Source of the DNA: Mycobacteroides immunogenum
GTDB taxonomy: Bacteria > Actinomycetota > Actinomycetes > Mycobacteriales > Mycobacteriaceae
DNA: 64,000 nt
Direction: 5' to 3'
NCBI RefSeq assembly: GCF_001605725.1
Contig: NZ_CP011530.1
Coordinates: forward strand, 2,852,001 to 2,916,000
Shown: positions 24,874 to 34,042 of the stretch, in pieces
How the letters are laid out: each line of letters opens with the position of its first letter
Numbering within the stretch: the stretch's first letter is position 1
Program-made: the position numbers and the translations under genes
Notes under the pieces: model-generated
What the model was told of the DNA's origin: nothing
The model's database searches: none
The model's input: the letters and a program-made list of their open reading frames with translations, nothing else

Positions 24874-26039
24874 GCCGGGGCCTCGGCTTCGTCAGTCTTC
24901 TTGGCGCCCAGACGCTCAGATGTTCTGCGCCAGTACGCCATCAACTTTTGGTGCGCGGGAAACAGCCCTTGCGGGCGGAAGATCATCAACACCACCAGCG
25001 CCAGCCCGAAGAACAGGTATTTCAGGTTGCCCAGATCGACTCCCTGCACCTGCACCCCCAACAGACGATTCGGCAGGTAGACAATGATGAACGCACCGGC
25101 GATCACACCGAGTTTGTTGCCCTGCCCGCCGAGTACGACGGCGCACAGGAACAGCATCGAGTTGATGATGTTGAAGGTCGGCGACGCCACATACTGCACC
25201 TGGCCGGCATACAGAGCGCCCGACAGTCCACCGATACTGGCGCCAATGACGAACGCCCACAGCTTGAACCGGAAAGTGGGAACCCCCATCATCTCGGCGG
25301 CGTCCTCGTCCTCGCGGATAGCCACCCATGAACGGCCCACCCGGCTGCGCTCGAGATTGCCCATCAGCACCAGCACCACTGCGATGAGGCAAAGGCCCAG
25401 CCAGTACCACCACACGCCGTAATTGAGATGACCGCCGGAATTGGCGCTGGAGAAGACTCCACCATGGACGTGCTGCTCCCCCACATGCGGGTACGCGACC
25501 TTGTGCAGGCCGCGAGGACCGTTGGTGACGTCGAGGTTATCGGCGAGCAGCCGGATGATCTCGCCGAAACCCAAGGTGACGATGGCCAAATAGTCGCCGC
25601 GGAGCCGCAGCGTGGGGGTGCCCAGAATCAAGCCGAAGCACGCCGCGATGGCCACGGCGATGGGCAGGCACGACAACCACGCCCAGTCCGAGCTGAAGAA
25701 TGCCGATGTGCCCATCCGATTCCACGGACTGTCCGGACTGGTGAGCAGGGCAACGGTGTAGGCGCCAATCGCGTAGAACCCGACATAGCCTAGGTCGAGC
25801 AGACCCGCTTGCCCCACAACGACATTGAGTCCTATCGCGATAAGCGCAACCATCGCGAACTGCGCCATCACTCCGCCGAAACTGGTGTTCGGTGTGTCCA
25901 GGTACGGGATCTTCCAGACGGGTAGCAGCGCGAGCACGGCGAATCCGACGATTCCGTAGACCCATTGCATCGGACGGGCCAGCTCGGACCACCATCGCCG
26001 GATCGCATCGCCCGGTGCCAGGGCACGTGCGGCGCTCAT
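24870..26039 (-). CDS. livM: Branched-chain amino acid-type ABC importer, permease LivM
   Basis: This 389-residue inner-membrane permease has about 8-10 helices and the LivM EAA-like cytoplasmic loop (RVGRSWVAIREDEDAAEMMGV, about residues 232-252) that contacts the ATPases. The C-terminal segment LVVLMIFRPQGLFP is also typical. It overlaps livH upstream and livG downstream by four bases each, so the genes are translationally coupled. Confidence 0.93.
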   Translation of the reverse strand: MSAARALAPGDAIRRWWSELARPMQWVYGIVGFAVLALLPVWKIPYLDTPNTSFGGVMAQFAMVALIAIGLNVVVGQAGLLDLGYVGFYAIGAYTVALLTSPDSPWNRMGTSAFFSSDWAWLSCLPIAVAIAACFGLILGTPTLRLRGDYLAIVTLGFGEIIRLLADNLDVTNGPRGLHKVAYPHVGEQHVHGGVFSSANSGGHLNYGVWWYWLGLCLIAVVLVLMGNLERSRVGRSWVAIREDEDAAEMMGVPTFRFKLWAFVIGASIGGLSGALYAGQVQYVASPTFNIINSMLFLCAVVLGGQGNKLGVIAGAFIIVYLPNRLLGVQVQGVDLGNLKYLFFGLALVVLMIFRPQGLFPAHQKLMAYWRRTSERLGAKKTDEAEAPA

Positions 26040-27106
26040 GCCTTCGACCGCCCTAGGCTCTCACCGAGAATGCCGGTGGGACGGAACATGAGTACCAACA
26101 CCAACAGCACGAACGCCACGACATCGCGCCATTGGGTGCCGAACAGAGCCTGGCCGTAGTTCTCCATGACGCCCAGGATCAAGCCACCCAACAGTGCGCC
26201 ACGCAGGTTGCCGATGCCGCCGAGCACCGCGGCCGAGAACGCCTTGATCCCCAGGAGGAATCCGCCGTAGTAGACGATGCCCTGCGGCACCTTCACCGTG
26301 TACAGCAGCGCCGCGGCCCCGGCGAGCAGGCCGCCGATGATGAACGTGGTCATGATGATGCGCTCCCGGGAAACGCCCATCAGGGTCGCCGTCGTGGGAT
26401 CTTGCGCCACGGCGCGGATGCCGCGGCCGAACTTGGTGTGGTTGATCGCGACGTCCGTGAGGAAGGCCAGCACCAGGGCCGCCGCGACTACGACGACAGT
26501 GACGTTGGTGATCGTGGCCTGGAACGGAATGTGGTGACCGCTCACATCGAACGGACCGAAGGTCCATACCGGCCTCGGGGTCACCAGCATGATCGGCTGT
26601 TGCGCGTTGCTGCCCCCGTACCCCTTGGCAATCTTCGGCAATATCCAGTGCACGAATTCCTGAATGACGAACGACATGCCGATGGCAGTGATCAAGAAGG
26701 TCAGTGGGCGCGCACCACGGCGCCGTAGCGGCCGGTAGGCGACCGCCTCCAACCCGAGCGCGGCGGTAGCGGACACCGCCATGGCGATGAGCATGGCGAC
26801 ACCCAGGTACAGCACGGTCAGTGAGACGCCCTTGTTGTAGGCATTGCCGCCAGGCGAGAAGCCGAGCACCACATCGAGGGCGAAGTACGCCCCGAACATG
26901 CCCAGCATGAACACTTCGGAATGGGCGAAGTTGATAAGTCGCAACACCCCGAAGACCAGCGTGTAACCAACCGCGACCAGCGCATAGATGGCACCCCACG
27001 CCAAACCGTCAATCGTCAGCTGTCCGATGCTGCCCCATAGTCCGTGCAGATCGAACGAAATTGTGCCGGCCTGCACACCTGTATGTGCCATCCACCCCGA
27101 AATCAT
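26036..27106 (-). CDS. livH: Branched-chain amino acid-type ABC importer, permease LivH
   Basis: This 356-residue permease partners LivM. LivH hallmarks are GLAWGAIYALVAVGYTLVFGVLRLINFAHSE near the start, the coupling loop RGIRAVAQDPTTATLMGVSRERII, and a C-terminal LVLVLMFRPTGILGE. The N-terminus is about 25 residues longer than usual (MAHTGVQAGTISFDLHG), so an internal start is possible. The substrate-binding lipoprotein is encoded 30 bases upstream. Confidence 0.92.
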   Translation of the reverse strand: MISGWMAHTGVQAGTISFDLHGLWGSIGQLTIDGLAWGAIYALVAVGYTLVFGVLRLINFAHSEVFMLGMFGAYFALDVVLGFSPGGNAYNKGVSLTVLYLGVAMLIAMAVSATAALGLEAVAYRPLRRRGARPLTFLITAIGMSFVIQEFVHWILPKIAKGYGGSNAQQPIMLVTPRPVWTFGPFDVSGHHIPFQATITNVTVVVVAAALVLAFLTDVAINHTKFGRGIRAVAQDPTTATLMGVSRERIIMTTFIIGGLLAGAAALLYTVKVPQGIVYYGGFLLGIKAFSAAVLGGIGNLRGALLGGLILGVMENYGQALFGTQWRDVVAFVLLVLVLMFRPTGILGESLGRSKA

Positions 27107-27136
27107 TTGCGGCTGAGCCTAGTCCCCTCGAATGTG

Positions 27137-28321
27137 TTACGTGACCTTATATACCCAGATAAGTGTGGAAGTTAGCTCCCCGTTTTCGTTCCACTTGTAC
27201 TCGCGCGCCACGCCCTGTCCCTGATAGTTCTTGACCCAGTCAAGTAGTCCCGCCCGCGTGGTCTTTCCCGCGTCGATTCCCTTGGCCAGGATCGTCGCCA
27301 GGTCGTATCCCTCGGTGCTGTACGTGCCCGGCTCCTGATTGAACTTGGCGGTGTAGTCCTTGGCGAAACTGTTCGAGGCGGGCCCGCACGGACACGACAG
27401 CAGGGCGTCCTTGGCAGAGTCACCCGCCTGCTTCACGAACTCGACATCCTTGGTGCCATCGGAAGATACGAAGGCGGCGGTGACTCCGGCATTACGCAGC
27501 TGCTGCACCAAGGGCGCCGCCTCGGCGTAGTAGCCGCCGAAGTACACCGCATCCGGGGAGGCATTCTTGAGCTGTGTGACCGCCGCGGAGAAGTCCTTAT
27601 CGCCCTTTTTCACCGAGATATTGCAGTCGTTTCCGAGCGTGCCGCGGACGGCGTTGGCCAGCCCGGAACCGTAATCGGTGCTGTCGTCGACCACGCAGAT
27701 CTTCTTGTACCCGAGCGTCTTCTTGAGGTAATTGGCAACGGCCGGGCCCTGTACCCCATCGTTGGCCAGGCCACGGAAGAAGGTCTTCCAGCCTTGCTGC
27801 GTGAGGGTCACGTTGGTGGCGGAACCGGTCGTGAAGACCAAACCCGCCTCGCTGAAAATCTGTCCGGTCGACTTGGTCTCTCCGGAGAACGCGGGACCGA
27901 TGAGTCCGAGAATGGCCGGGTCGCCGATGATCTGCGGGGCGATGTTGCTCGCGTTCTGCGGCAGGCCCTCGGTATCGAACTCGCGAAGTTTGATCTGGCA
28001 TCCGGGATTGGCGGCGTTGTGCTTATCGATGGCCAATTGCGCACCATTGCGGATATTGGTGCCCAGCGCGGAGTCGGGCCCGTTGAGCGCACCGGCCGTC
28101 GCCAGCGTGACGTTGGCGCACTGGGCTTTGCCGTCACCGGCCGGGTCGGCGGCCGACTGCGTGTTGGACGCGGGAACCTCGGATCCGTCCTGCGCGATCT
28201 GTACCAGCGGGACGATCTTCAGATGACTCTGGTTGGAGTCGTCCGATTGGGCGCCGGCGTGACATCCCGCCAGAGCCAGGGTGAGCGCCCCCAGCATGAA
28301 CACACTCGCGCGTGCACGCAC
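27137..28321 (-). CDS. livK: Branched-chain amino acid-type ABC importer, substrate-binding lipoprotein
   Basis: This 394-residue periplasmic-binding protein of the Leu/Ile/Val-binding (type I) fold has a signal peptide ending in the lipobox LALAGC, with lipidated Cys20, so it should be tethered to the outer face of the membrane. The core includes NGAQLAIDKHN, LIGPAFSGETKS and CVVDDSTDYGSGLAN, typical of LivJ/LivK-like receptors. It heads the liv operon, followed by livH, livM, livG and livF. Ligand identity is unknown. Confidence 0.9.
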   Translation of the reverse strand: MRARASVFMLGALTLALAGCHAGAQSDDSNQSHLKIVPLVQIAQDGSEVPASNTQSAADPAGDGKAQCANVTLATAGALNGPDSALGTNIRNGAQLAIDKHNAANPGCQIKLREFDTEGLPQNASNIAPQIIGDPAILGLIGPAFSGETKSTGQIFSEAGLVFTTGSATNVTLTQQGWKTFFRGLANDGVQGPAVANYLKKTLGYKKICVVDDSTDYGSGLANAVRGTLGNDCNISVKKGDKDFSAAVTQLKNASPDAVYFGGYYAEAAPLVQQLRNAGVTAAFVSSDGTKDVEFVKQAGDSAKDALLSCPCGPASNSFAKDYTAKFNQEPGTYSTEGYDLATILAKGIDAGKTTRAGLLDWVKNYQGQGVAREYKWNENGELTSTLIWVYKVT

Positions 28322-28412
28322 GACTACCTCCGAATCGCTGGGGCTGACTGGCCGAAACGCTGATCAGAAAACATAGCCAACCGGGCGGCGGCGCGCAGTG
28401 CTTACCCGAGTT

Positions 28413-29030
28413 TCAGCTCGGCGCGTCGGTATCGAGCGTTTCGAGCACGACTTCGGCCACCCGCTTCATGGTGGTGCGGCGGTCCATCGCGGCGCGCTGA
28501 ATCCACTTGAACGCCTCGGGCTCGGTCAAACCCTGGGTGGACTGCAAGATGCCTTTGGCGCGCTCGACCAGCTTTCGGGTCTCCAGCCTGTCGGCCAGCG
28601 TCTGGACTTCCTTCTCCAGCGCGGTGAGCTCGCCGAAACGACTCACCGCCACCTCAATGGCAGGCACCAGGTCGGTCTTGGAGAACGGTTTGACCAGATA
28701 TGCCATGGCGCCGGCATCGCGAGCCTTCTCCACGAGGTCGCGCTGACTGAACGCGGTGAGAATGACGATCGGAGCGATGCGCTTGGTGGCGATCTCGGAT
28801 GCGGCGTCGATGCCGTCGCGCCGGGGCATCTTCACGTCCATGATCACCAGATCGGGTTTGAGCTGCTCGGCGAGGTCCACGGCTTCCTGCCCGTCACCCG
28901 CCTGCCCCACCACGTCATAGCCCTCTTCGTGGAGCATCTCCACCAGGTCGAGGCGGATGAGAGCTTCGTCTTCAGCGACGAGCACGCGGCGTGCGGGTGC
29001 CGCCGGTTCGGTGTTCTGCGGGCCGGTCAT
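28413..29030 (-). CDS. pdtaR: Response regulator with ANTAR RNA-binding domain, PdtaR
   Basis: This 205-residue orthologue of M. tuberculosis PdtaR (Rv1626) has an N-terminal receiver domain with acidic pocket AEDEA (about 19-23), phosphoacceptor Asp65 in LVIMDVKMP and a conserved Lys in YLVKPFSKTD. It ends with an ANTAR domain (RAKGILQSTQGLTEPEAFKWIQRAAMDRRTT). PdtaR is phosphorylated by the kinase PdtaS and acts as an antiterminator or RNA-binding regulator. The frame extends to 29168, but the ATG at 29030 gives the known N-terminus. Confidence 0.96.
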   Translation of the reverse strand: MTGPQNTEPAAPARRVLVAEDEALIRLDLVEMLHEEGYDVVGQAGDGQEAVDLAEQLKPDLVIMDVKMPRRDGIDAASEIATKRIAPIVILTAFSQRDLVEKARDAGAMAYLVKPFSKTDLVPAIEVAVSRFGELTALEKEVQTLADRLETRKLVERAKGILQSTQGLTEPEAFKWIQRAAMDRRTTMKRVAEVVLETLDTDAPS

Positions 29031-29153
29031 GGCGACTATTGTGACGCATGTGATCGTGTGAACGGCGATACCCTGGTGAAAGTGACGAGCGCCATCCCTT
29101 AAGGTGGGAGATCGCGCGACTGGCCGGTGGTCACCAAAACGCCGGTAACGCAG

Positions 29154-29230
29154 GCCCTCGTATCCCAACTGGCAGAGGAAACGGATTCAAAACCCGTGCA
29201 GTGTGAGTTCGAATCTCACCGAGGGCACCA
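29154..29230 (+). tRNA. tRNA-Leu (CAA), class I-like variable region
   Basis: A 77-base cloverleaf includes an encoded CCA. The acceptor stem GCCCTCG/CGAGGGC is perfect, the T-arm is GTGAG-TTCGAAT-CTCAC, and the anticodon loop TTCAAAA gives anticodon CAA, which reads UUG (Leu). The discriminator is A, as expected for leucine. The variable region is only five bases (GCAGT) instead of the long arm normal in bacterial leucine tRNAs, and the last anticodon-stem pair is an A-C mismatch. It lies between pdtaR and a secreted-protein gene. Confidence 0.9.
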
Positions 29231-29251
29231 GCACAGAGCAGGCCATCAGCA

Positions 29252-29623
29252 CTAGCTGACGTCGGTGCAATTCACCCCGGGGTTGTCGCAATCGGCACCG
29301 GTCTGATCGGGTGCACTCACCCAGCCGCCCGCGTCGTCGGAGCCGGGCCCCAAGTTGGACACGGGTGGGTTGTCATCGGAGCCGCAGACCACCCAGGCGT
29401 TCTGACACTGAGCACCGGCGCCGTCCGGTAGGTAGCCCCAGCCGGTATCCCCAGAATCGTTCGGCTGGTCGACCAGGGACCCGTGCGATGGCGCATTCGG
29501 TGAACCGGGAACGGGCGGCGGCGGAGTCGGCTCGGCCGCCGCCACGGAGGCGCCGAATCCGAGGAGAACCGCGGCCGCCACCCCCACTGCGGGGGCCACG
29601 ACAAGACGGGTCAATGCGTTCAT
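29252..29623 (-). CDS. Small secreted Cys-paired protein of unknown function
   Basis: This 123-residue precursor has a Sec signal peptide (MNALTRLVVAPAVGVAAAVL onward) and a probable cleavage after ASVAAA, before EPTPPPP. The mature part is proline-, glycine- and aspartate-rich. It contains two similar disulfide-like units (GAQCQNAWVVC and GADCDNPGVNC), which suggests an internal duplication. AGAGGTG lies just ahead of ATG 29623; longer in-frame extensions are not credible. It should be exported to the envelope or medium. I do not recognise a named family. Confidence 0.78.
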   Translation of the reverse strand: MNALTRLVVAPAVGVAAAVLLGFGASVAAAEPTPPPPVPGSPNAPSHGSLVDQPNDSGDTGWGYLPDGAGAQCQNAWVVCGSDDNPPVSNLGPGSDDAGGWVSAPDQTGADCDNPGVNCTDVS

Positions 29624-29758
29624 GGGCACCTCTTTCGGGGCGGTTGAGGCATGTTGAGGCGTAATAGGACAAATGTATTCGCAACTTCCCGCCCAGGGAT
29701 GATCTTGAAGGCCGCAAGATCGGCCACAGCCGGGACCGGGCGTGCTAAGACTGGCTGC

Positions 29759-30244
29759 ATGCCGCGCCCGACACCCGAAACCCTTGTCGACATCCACGAG
29801 ATCACCGAGCTCAAATACCGCTACGCCCGCACCCTCGACAACAAACTGTGGGACGAATTCGCCGACACGCTCACCGAGGATGTGCAGGCGACCTATGGCA
29901 CCGCAGTACATGGCGCTCCCCTCGAGTTCACCTCGCGCACAGAGGTTGTCGAGTACATGAGCTCATCACTGACCACCGACATCACCAGCGTGCACACCAT
30001 GAGCCACCCCGAGATTCAGGTGGAGGGTGACACCGCCACGGGGAGTTGGGCCATGAGCGATGTCGTCATCGTCCCGGGGCACAACGTCCTGATCACCGGA
30101 ACCTCCTATTACACCGACCGCTACCGCCGGGATGCCGACGGGAAATGGCGGATCAGCGCCATCTCCTACTACCGCCTGTACGAGGCCATGCAGAACACCA
30201 AGGACATCGGTTTCAACCTGATCGCGAACCGCTGGTCGCCGTAG
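29759..30244 (+). CDS. SnoaL-like / NTF2-fold protein
   Basis: This 161-residue protein of the nuclear transport factor 2-like superfamily has a typical N-terminal helix (DIHEITELKYRYARTLDNKLWDEFADTLTEDV). A beta-sheet core follows, ending in YYTDRYRRDADGKWRISAISYYRLYE. Members are small dehydratases, isomerases or ligand-binding proteins. The ATG at 29759 gives the normal start; an open frame further upstream lacks family similarity. No operon partner is obvious, and function is unknown. Confidence 0.82.
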   Translation: MPRPTPETLVDIHEITELKYRYARTLDNKLWDEFADTLTEDVQATYGTAVHGAPLEFTSRTEVVEYMSSSLTTDITSVHTMSHPEIQVEGDTATGSWAMSDVVIVPGHNVLITGTSYYTDRYRRDADGKWRISAISYYRLYEAMQNTKDIGFNLIANRWSP

Positions 30245-30317
30245 GACCAAGAACCGGGTAACCTATCGCCGGGTCTGGAGACATCCGTACTCCACATAGC
30301 TGGCGAAGGAGATACCG

Positions 30318-31580
30318 GTGCGCTGCCGCCTGTGCGACTCAACGGAGCTGGTCAGCGTAGTCGACCTGGGCGCTACCCCGCCTTGCCAGAAGTTTCTGCA
30401 TACCGACGAGCTTGATCTTCCGGAGCCGACCTACCCATTGCACTTGCGGCTATGCCAGGAATGCATGTTGCTGCAAATTCCCGCGCTGATTAGCCCCGAG
30501 GAGAACTTCACCGAGTACGCGTACTTCTCCTCATACTCGGACAGCTGGGTGGACCATGCGCGCTCGTATGTCACCGACTCGATCGCGCGACTGGAACTGT
30601 CTCCCGATCGCCATGACGACTTCATCATCGAGGTAGCCAGTAACGACGGCTACCTCCTTCAGCACGCCGTCTCCGCAGGTATCCGCTGCCTGGGTATCGA
30701 ACCGTCGGTCAACGTCGGACAGGCCGCGCGCACCAAGGGCGTCCCGACTTTGACCGCCTTCCTTGACCAGGACACCGCTGCCCAGGTCCGGGCCGAGCAC
30801 GGCCCGGCACGGCTCGTTGCCGCGAACAACGTCTACGCACACATCCCCGATCTACGCGGCTTCACCCGGGCACTGCGGGGGCTGGTCGCCGACGACGGGT
30901 GGGTGAGCATCGAGGTGCATCATGCGCTCAACCTCATTGAGCTCGGCCAGTTCGACACCATCTATCACGAGCATTTCCAGTACTACACCGTGTTGGCGGC
31001 CCAAAGAGCGCTTGCTGTAGCGGATCTCGAAGTTGTTGACGTCGAATTATTGGATACCCATGGTGGTTCGATCAGAATCTGGGCACGACCACGCGCATGC
31101 AGTCCCGAGATCGCGCCATCGGTGGCCCAGGTCCTAGAACTAGAGCGGCGTGCCGGTCTGCACGAGATGTCCGGATACGAGCGATTTCGCGAAACGACCG
31201 AACGAATCCGCCTGGAACTCTTGCAGTTCCTGCTTACCTGCAAGGCCGAGGGAAAGTCTGTCGTCGGCTATGGCGCCCCGGGTAAAGGCAATACGTTGCT
31301 GAATTACTGCGGTATTCGTACCGACCTGCTTGCTTATACCGTCGATCGAAATCCTTACAAGCAAGGCATGTTCAGTCCCGGCACTCGCATACCAGTGCAC
31401 TCCCCCGACCGCATCGATGAAGACAAGCCCGATGTGGTGCTGGTGCTGCCCTGGAATCTGGAAGTCGAAATCACCCGGCAGTTACGGCATATCGGCGAGT
31501 GGGGTGGGAAGCTGGTCTATCCGTTGCCCCGCTTGCATGTCGTCGAGCCCCACGTCGAGCCCGAAGGAGCATCGGTATGA
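30318..31580 (+). CDS. NDP-hexose C-methyltransferase (class I SAM-dependent)
   Basis: This 420-residue sugar C-methyltransferase has the TylC3/NovU-like layout. An N-terminal zinc-binding module has CRLC and later LRLCQEC. The central SAM-binding motif is IIEVASNDGYLLQHA (about residues 109-123), and a catalytic region lies around EVHHALNLIELGQFDTIYHEHFQYYT. A C-terminal NAD-like fold holds GYGAPGKGNTLLNY. It would add a methyl group to a 4-keto nucleotide sugar. It is first in a four-gene overlapping operon with a sugar nucleotidyltransferase, a PIG-L deacetylase and an epimerase, so it probably makes a branched sugar for the polysaccharide locus. Confidence 0.9.
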   Translation: MRCRLCDSTELVSVVDLGATPPCQKFLHTDELDLPEPTYPLHLRLCQECMLLQIPALISPEENFTEYAYFSSYSDSWVDHARSYVTDSIARLELSPDRHDDFIIEVASNDGYLLQHAVSAGIRCLGIEPSVNVGQAARTKGVPTLTAFLDQDTAAQVRAEHGPARLVAANNVYAHIPDLRGFTRALRGLVADDGWVSIEVHHALNLIELGQFDTIYHEHFQYYTVLAAQRALAVADLEVVDVELLDTHGGSIRIWARPRACSPEIAPSVAQVLELERRAGLHEMSGYERFRETTERIRLELLQFLLTCKAEGKSVVGYGAPGKGNTLLNYCGIRTDLLAYTVDRNPYKQGMFSPGTRIPVHSPDRIDEDKPDVVLVLPWNLEVEITRQLRHIGEWGGKLVYPLPRLHVVEPHVEPEGASV

Positions 31581-32365
31581 AGGTCGTGCTTTTCTGCGGC
31601 GGCTTCGGAATGCGCATGCGCAACGGGGCCGGCGACGTGATCCCCAAACCCCTGCAAATGGTCGGACCCCGTCCGCTCATCTGGCACGTGATGAAATACT
31701 ATGCGCACCACGGACATAAAGAATTCATCCTGTGTCTGGGATACGGCGCTGAGGCCATCAAGGACTTCTTCCTCAGTTACAACGAAGCGCAATCCAACGA
31801 CTTCGTGCTTGCCGAGGGGCAGGTGCGACTGCTCAAATCCGATATCGCGGATTGGACCATCACCTTCGCCGACACCGGGGCCGAATCCCCCATCGGTGAA
31901 CGATTGCGTCGCGTCCGCCATCATCTCGATGGCGACCCCTATTTCCTGGCCAACTACGCCGATGTTCTCACCAACGCTCCCCTCGATGATCTGGTGGCGA
32001 AGTTCGAGGAATCCGGCGCCGCCGCGTCGATGCTGCTGGTTCCACCGCAATCCTCCTTCCACACAGTGGATGTGAACGACGGCGGCTCCATCACCGACAT
32101 CACCGCCGTGTCCAAGCTCGACATGTGGGAGAACGGCGGCTACTTCGTGCTTTCCCAGGATGTGTTCGACTACCTGCCCGCGGGAGGTGACCTCGTCGAA
32201 GACGCCTGCGGCTCGCTGGCCAAGGAAGGCAGGATGTTCGGGTACAAATTCAGCGGCTTCTGGAAGCCCGCCGACACATTCAAGGAACGTGCCGAGCTCG
32301 ATGAGGGGTACCGCAAGGGCGTGCGGCCCTGGATGGTCTGGGAGCAGGAATCGGCCACCGCGTGA
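31577..32365 (+). CDS. Sugar nucleotidyltransferase, RfbF (glucose-1-phosphate cytidylyltransferase)-like
   Basis: This 262-residue nucleotidyltransferase starts with the pyrophosphorylase-like MKVVLFCGGFGMRMR and a downstream catalytic Lys in DVIPKPLQMVG. Segments resembling RfbF are LIWHVMKYYAHHGHKEFILCLGYG, NGGYFVLSQDVFDYL and GFWKPADTFKERAELDEGY. It would make a CDP- (or other NDP-) sugar from a sugar 1-phosphate. AAGGAG precedes ATG 31577, which overlaps the upstream stop (ATGA). CTP preference is inferred from similarity. Confidence 0.87.
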   Translation: MKVVLFCGGFGMRMRNGAGDVIPKPLQMVGPRPLIWHVMKYYAHHGHKEFILCLGYGAEAIKDFFLSYNEAQSNDFVLAEGQVRLLKSDIADWTITFADTGAESPIGERLRRVRHHLDGDPYFLANYADVLTNAPLDDLVAKFEESGAAASMLLVPPQSSFHTVDVNDGGSITDITAVSKLDMWENGGYFVLSQDVFDYLPAGGDLVEDACGSLAKEGRMFGYKFSGFWKPADTFKERAELDEGYRKGVRPWMVWEQESATA

Positions 32366-33015
32366 TTGAGCTCGGCACCGGTGCTGTCGACGAAATCGCA
32401 CTGTTGGCAGCGCATTGCGATGACATCGCGATCGGCACGGGCGGCACGCTGCTGACTTTGGCAACACGCCACCCCGGTCTGCGAGTGCGTGCGCTGGTTC
32501 TCACCGGGGGCGGCACCCAACGCGAAGCCGAGGAGCGCGCCGCCTTGAGCGCCCTGTGCCCGGGCGCAGAGGTCACCGTCGACATACTCGAATTTCCCGA
32601 CGGTAGAACCCCCGCACATTGGGACGAGGTCAAGGGCGCCCTGGCCAGTTTTCGCCGGCAGTCGGCAGCTGCGGTGGTGTTCGCTCCGCAGCGCCACGAC
32701 GCACATCAGGATCACCGGCTGCTGGCCACGCTCGCGCCCACCGAGTTTCGTGACCACCTGATCCTCGGCTACGAGATCATCAAGTGGGAAACCGACACCC
32801 CCACGCCGACGGTGTTCCAGCCGCTGCGCGATGACATCGCCACCAGTAAGGCCGATCTCATCTGTGCGCATTACCCCTCGCAGCGACAGCACGACTGGTT
32901 CGACCACGAGACCTTTCTGGCGCTGGCGCGTGTGCGCGGTGTGCAGTGCCGCCACCGCTACGCCGAAGCATTCGTACTGGAGAAGGCCACAATCTCAATA
33001 GGAGCAGGGCAGTGA
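32362..33015 (+). CDS. PIG-L family N-deacetylase
   Basis: This 217-residue zinc-dependent deacetylase has metal motif AAHCDDIAIGTGGTL (about residues 13-27; the common PHPDDE block appears here as AHCDD). A second motif is HDAHQDHRLL, with the zinc-ligand His. The family removes acetyl groups from GlcNAc-containing glycans or small sugars. It overlaps its neighbours by four bases on both sides. Here it probably tailors a nucleotide sugar or glycan intermediate, which may give a free amino group for modification. Confidence 0.87.
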   Translation: MIELGTGAVDEIALLAAHCDDIAIGTGGTLLTLATRHPGLRVRALVLTGGGTQREAEERAALSALCPGAEVTVDILEFPDGRTPAHWDEVKGALASFRRQSAAAVVFAPQRHDAHQDHRLLATLAPTEFRDHLILGYEIIKWETDTPTPTVFQPLRDDIATSKADLICAHYPSQRQHDWFDHETFLALARVRGVQCRHRYAEAFVLEKATISIGAGQ

Positions 33016-34037
33016 AGGTTCTCATCACCGGCCATCAGGGCTATCTCGGCACCGTCATGTCGCAGATGGTCGCCGAAGCCGGGCACGAGGTGGTAGGCCT
33101 GGATTCGGGCCTTTTCGCCGAATGCGTGCTTGGTCCCGCACTGGTAGACCCGCCCTCGATCGCCGTGGATCTGCGGGATGTGACGGTCGACCAGCTGTCA
33201 GGTTTCGACGCGGTGATCCACCTCGCGGCGCTGTCGAACGATCCCTTGGGAGCGTTGGCGCCCGACCTCACATACGACATCAACCATCACGCCTCGGTGC
33301 GACTGGCCCGGTTGGCCAAGGAGGCCGGTGTCGGGCGATACCTGTACGCCTCAACCTGCTCGGTATATGGCTCGGCGGGCGAGGATCTGGTGAATGAGAG
33401 CGCTCCACTCAAGCCGCTGACGCCCTACGCGGAAAGCAAGGTGCGGGTGGAGGACGATGTCGCCGCTATCGCCGACTCGGGGTTCTCACCGGTATTCCTG
33501 CGTAACGCCACGGCATTCGGCTACTCGCCGCGCCTTCGCGCCGATATCGTGCTGAACAACCTGGTCGGTAACGCAGTTCTGACCGGCGAGGTCCGCGTGC
33601 TCTCCGACGGCACACCGTGGCGCCCGCTGGTCCATGCCCGCGATATCGCCACGGCGTTTATCGAATGTCTCACCGCCCCGCAGGATGTGATCCATTGCTC
33701 GGCGTTCAATGTCGGCACCGAGGAAAACAATCAGACAGTCGCTCAGATCGCGGAGGCCGCCGTCGCTGCGGTGCCGGACTCGACCCTGGCGATCACCGGC
33801 GAGACCGGTGCGGATCCCCGGTCCTACCGCGTCGACTTCTCCGCCATCCGCGCGGCACTGCCGGGTTACCGGGCAGAGTGGTCGATCGCCGCGGGAGCCC
33901 GGGAGCTCTACGAACAGTGCGTAGCCGGAAATCTCACCGAATCGATGTTCCGCCAGTCGTTTACCCGGCTGGCCCATCTGAAGAACCTGCGTGAGTCCGG
34001 TGCTGTCGACGACAGCCTGCGACCGGTCGCCCGGTGA
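33012..34037 (+). CDS. NAD-dependent epimerase/dehydratase (extended SDR)
   Basis: This 341-residue nucleotide-sugar SDR has the Rossmann motif TGHQGYLG near residue 6, a serine-containing catalytic loop ASTCSVYG and the YxxxK pair in TPYAESK (about 138-144). RPLVHARDIA fits nucleotide-sugar binding. The GTG start at 33012 overlaps the deacetylase stop (GTGA). It could be the epimerase, dehydratase or reductase step of the CDP-sugar route. No separate 4,6-dehydratase is visible, so this protein is the only candidate in the locus. Confidence 0.88.
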   Translation: MKVLITGHQGYLGTVMSQMVAEAGHEVVGLDSGLFAECVLGPALVDPPSIAVDLRDVTVDQLSGFDAVIHLAALSNDPLGALAPDLTYDINHHASVRLARLAKEAGVGRYLYASTCSVYGSAGEDLVNESAPLKPLTPYAESKVRVEDDVAAIADSGFSPVFLRNATAFGYSPRLRADIVLNNLVGNAVLTGEVRVLSDGTPWRPLVHARDIATAFIECLTAPQDVIHCSAFNVGTEENNQTVAQIAEAAVAAVPDSTLAITGETGADPRSYRVDFSAIRAALPGYRAEWSIAAGARELYEQCVAGNLTESMFRQSFTRLAHLKNLRESGAVDDSLRPVAR

Positions 34038-34042
34038 GCGGG

